8,059 nt of DNA from Alphaproteobacteria bacterium (lineage in GTDB: Bacteria > Pseudomonadota > Alphaproteobacteria > RF32 > CAG-239). Under the pieces are notes generated by a model, which saw only the letters and a program-made list of their open reading frames with translations, was not told the origin of the DNA and made no database searches. Made by a program: the position numbers and the translations under genes. Below, in pieces: positions 6,862 through 8,059 of this stretch. Where the stretch lies: NCBI GenBank assembly GCA_017650255.1, contig JAGCFG010000066.1:1-8059 (forward strand), given 5' to 3'. The number at the start of each line of letters is the position of its first letter. Position 1 is the stretch's first letter.

Positions 6862-8059
6862 TTACTGCATAAAAATTTTCTGTCCGACGATTCGCATATT
6901 GCTGTCATGCAAAACATTGCGTATCAAAGCAGAATTTTTCTTAACCTCCCACATATCCTCAATCGGGGCATCAAACCTCTCGACTGTTCCCTGCATTGTT
7001 TGCGCAATCAGCGGTCCATATTTATAATCCATACCTCTCAATGCATCAACCAACACATTTTTTCTAAACAATTTCAAAACTAAAAGTTCCTCGTGGTTCA
7101 TATTCAGCAATCTATAGGCCTTAATTGTTTTATCACATGTATAAGCCCACTCTTCTTCATTAAACCCCTGTTTAGAAATTATCGACCTAAATTCTCGATC
7201 AAGTCCTGCCAAACGAACCTTTTGCACCAATCTGGCGCAGGGAACAACCAAATCTTTCAAATGCGGCACCCCTGGACCTTTTCCGTTTGCTTTCTCCCAG
7301 CTGTCAAGCAAAAAACCAGTTTCAGCAATTTTTGCCTGATCAAAAATATCCGTAGCAAATCCCTGCAAATCAACCAGTGTTGCAACCACAGCCTTAATAT
7401 CCGGCGTTGTCAAAGGCGAATTTTTATCAGGCTGAATTGTCCTCAAATTTTTCTCTACTGGCGATTTAATCTTTGCCCCCGGCGCAAAATTTTCCGGTTT
7501 CAATATTTTTGCCATTGCATCATATTTTTCCGGTTCATATTTGTTGTCCGGCTCCGGCAATGTTTGCACCAAAACATACTCTTGCGGTGTCTGCGTCCAA
7601 AGCTCCGGCATCAGCAAAAAATAAAAAGCCGGCGACATCATTTCTAAATCTTCAATATCCTGAAATTGCGGCGCAATCCTGCTTGGAAACTTGTTTTTTG
7701 TCTCTTTAATCCCCGGCATATTGAGTATTTTTTCCGGAATCCCCGGCACCGTATGCAAATACGGACCTATATATTCGTACGTAGACTTCGGCATAGATAA
7801 AATCATTTCATAAAGCTCGTCCTCGCCCTCCCACTTCAGACGTCTTTGCCTTGTTCCATAAGATTTTATTGTCTGCGCAAATTCCTTATCAAAAACCGGA
7901 CCTATTGCCCAATAATAGCGAAACTTGCGATCAAAAACCGGCTTTGGATAAAATTGCTTGCGCAACTCTTCTATTGGCGGCAATTCTTCATCCAAATCAA
8001 CCTTAAACAAATGCGCATAATCCGAAGGCGCTATCGCCGATGCCGATTCGCACAAGAAA
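6862..8059 (-). CDS. Unrecognised protein, N terminus cut by window edge
   Basis: I do not recognise this protein. The frame is open from the window edge (8059) to a TAA stop at 6862-6864, about 398 codons. A TTG at 8055 could start it, but it has no ribosome site and the frame continues upstream, so the true start is probably outside the window. The first visible residues, FLCESASAIAPSDYAHLF, look like the tail of a signal peptide with an A-x-A type site, which would make it exported. The rest is soluble in character, with no further membrane segment. It has a Pro/Gly-rich middle (YIGPYLHTVPGIPEKILNMPG and onward), a motif MSPAFYFLLMPELWTQTP, and a Lys/Pro linker. A more helical C-terminal half runs from about residue 215 (TTPDIKAVVATLVDLQGFATDIFDQAK). 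I saw no catalytic signature. It reads in the same direction as the operon but is separated from rpoZ by 105 bases and a promoter. Confidence 0.8.
   Translation of the reverse strand, partial: FLCESASAIAPSDYAHLFKVDLDEELPPIEELRKQFYPKPVFDRKFRYYWAIGPVFDKEFAQTIKSYGTRQRRLKWEGEDELYEMILSMPKSTYEYIGPYLHTVPGIPEKILNMPGIKETKNKFPSRIAPQFQDIEDLEMMSPAFYFLLMPELWTQTPQEYVLVQTLPEPDNKYEPEKYDAMAKILKPENFAPGAKIKSPVEKNLRTIQPDKNSPLTTPDIKAVVATLVDLQGFATDIFDQAKIAETGFLLDSWEKANGKGPGVPHLKDLVVPCARLVQKVRLAGLDREFRSIISKQGFNEEEWAYTCDKTIKAYRLLNMNHEELLVLKLFRKNVLVDALRGMDYKYGPLIAQTMQGTVERFDAPIEDMWEVKKNSALIRNVLHDSNMRIVGQKIFMQ

Noticed and set aside
1..8059. tRNA or rRNA genes, CRISPR arrays, insertion sequences, phage or defence genes.
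   Set aside because: Nothing of the kind was visible. Identified genes fill the window apart from the 105-base gap before rpoZ, and no direct-repeat array or transposase motif was found.

Overview
The window is a compact, moderately AT-rich bacterial segment in which every supported gene lies on the minus strand, so the biological order runs from right to left. The organism is most likely an alphaproteobacterium. The protein sequences have alphaproteobacterial traits: a Rsh beginning with the RQYEL block, an Era with the W-Y-P-E-E-Q/S-D-x-P block, and an MtaB of the TFGCR/NSCAVT type. The run rpoZ, rsh, DUF2062 gene, acpS, lepB, rnc, era is also a familiar order in that class. The AT bias and Lys/Ile-rich proteins suggest a host-associated or uncultured low-GC lineage, but that is inference.

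Layout, in transcription order. (1) 8059-6862: the C-terminal ~398 residues of a protein I do not recognise, open at the window edge and possibly exported. (2) 6861-6757: the only intergenic gap of any size (105 bases). It holds an AT-rich inverted repeat and a good sigma70-type promoter (TTGATA, 17-base spacer, TATATT) facing rpoZ. (3) 6756-849: a tightly packed run of rpoZ, rsh, a DUF2062 membrane protein gene, acpS, lepB, rnc and era, continuing into mtaB. Gaps are at most 10 bases and there is one 4-base ATGA overlap. mtaB is cut by the left window edge after 283 residues.

How the genes fit together: rpoZ encodes the RNA polymerase omega subunit, which carries part of one (p)ppGpp binding site in many proteobacteria. 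The next gene encodes the bifunctional enzyme that makes and destroys (p)ppGpp. The remaining genes serve growth and protein or RNA maturation: holo-ACP synthase for lipid synthesis, signal peptidase I for secretion, RNase III and Era for rRNA processing and 30S assembly, and MtaB for tRNA modification. This looks like a growth-control housekeeping operon driven mainly by the promoter before rpoZ.

I found no tRNA, rRNA, CRISPR array, mobile element or evident new biological system. The points worth a second look are an Arg-to-Cys change in the synthetase motif of Rsh, a long Asp/Glu-rich tail on omega, the inverted repeat that runs into the rpoZ -35 box, and the unrecognised upstream protein.
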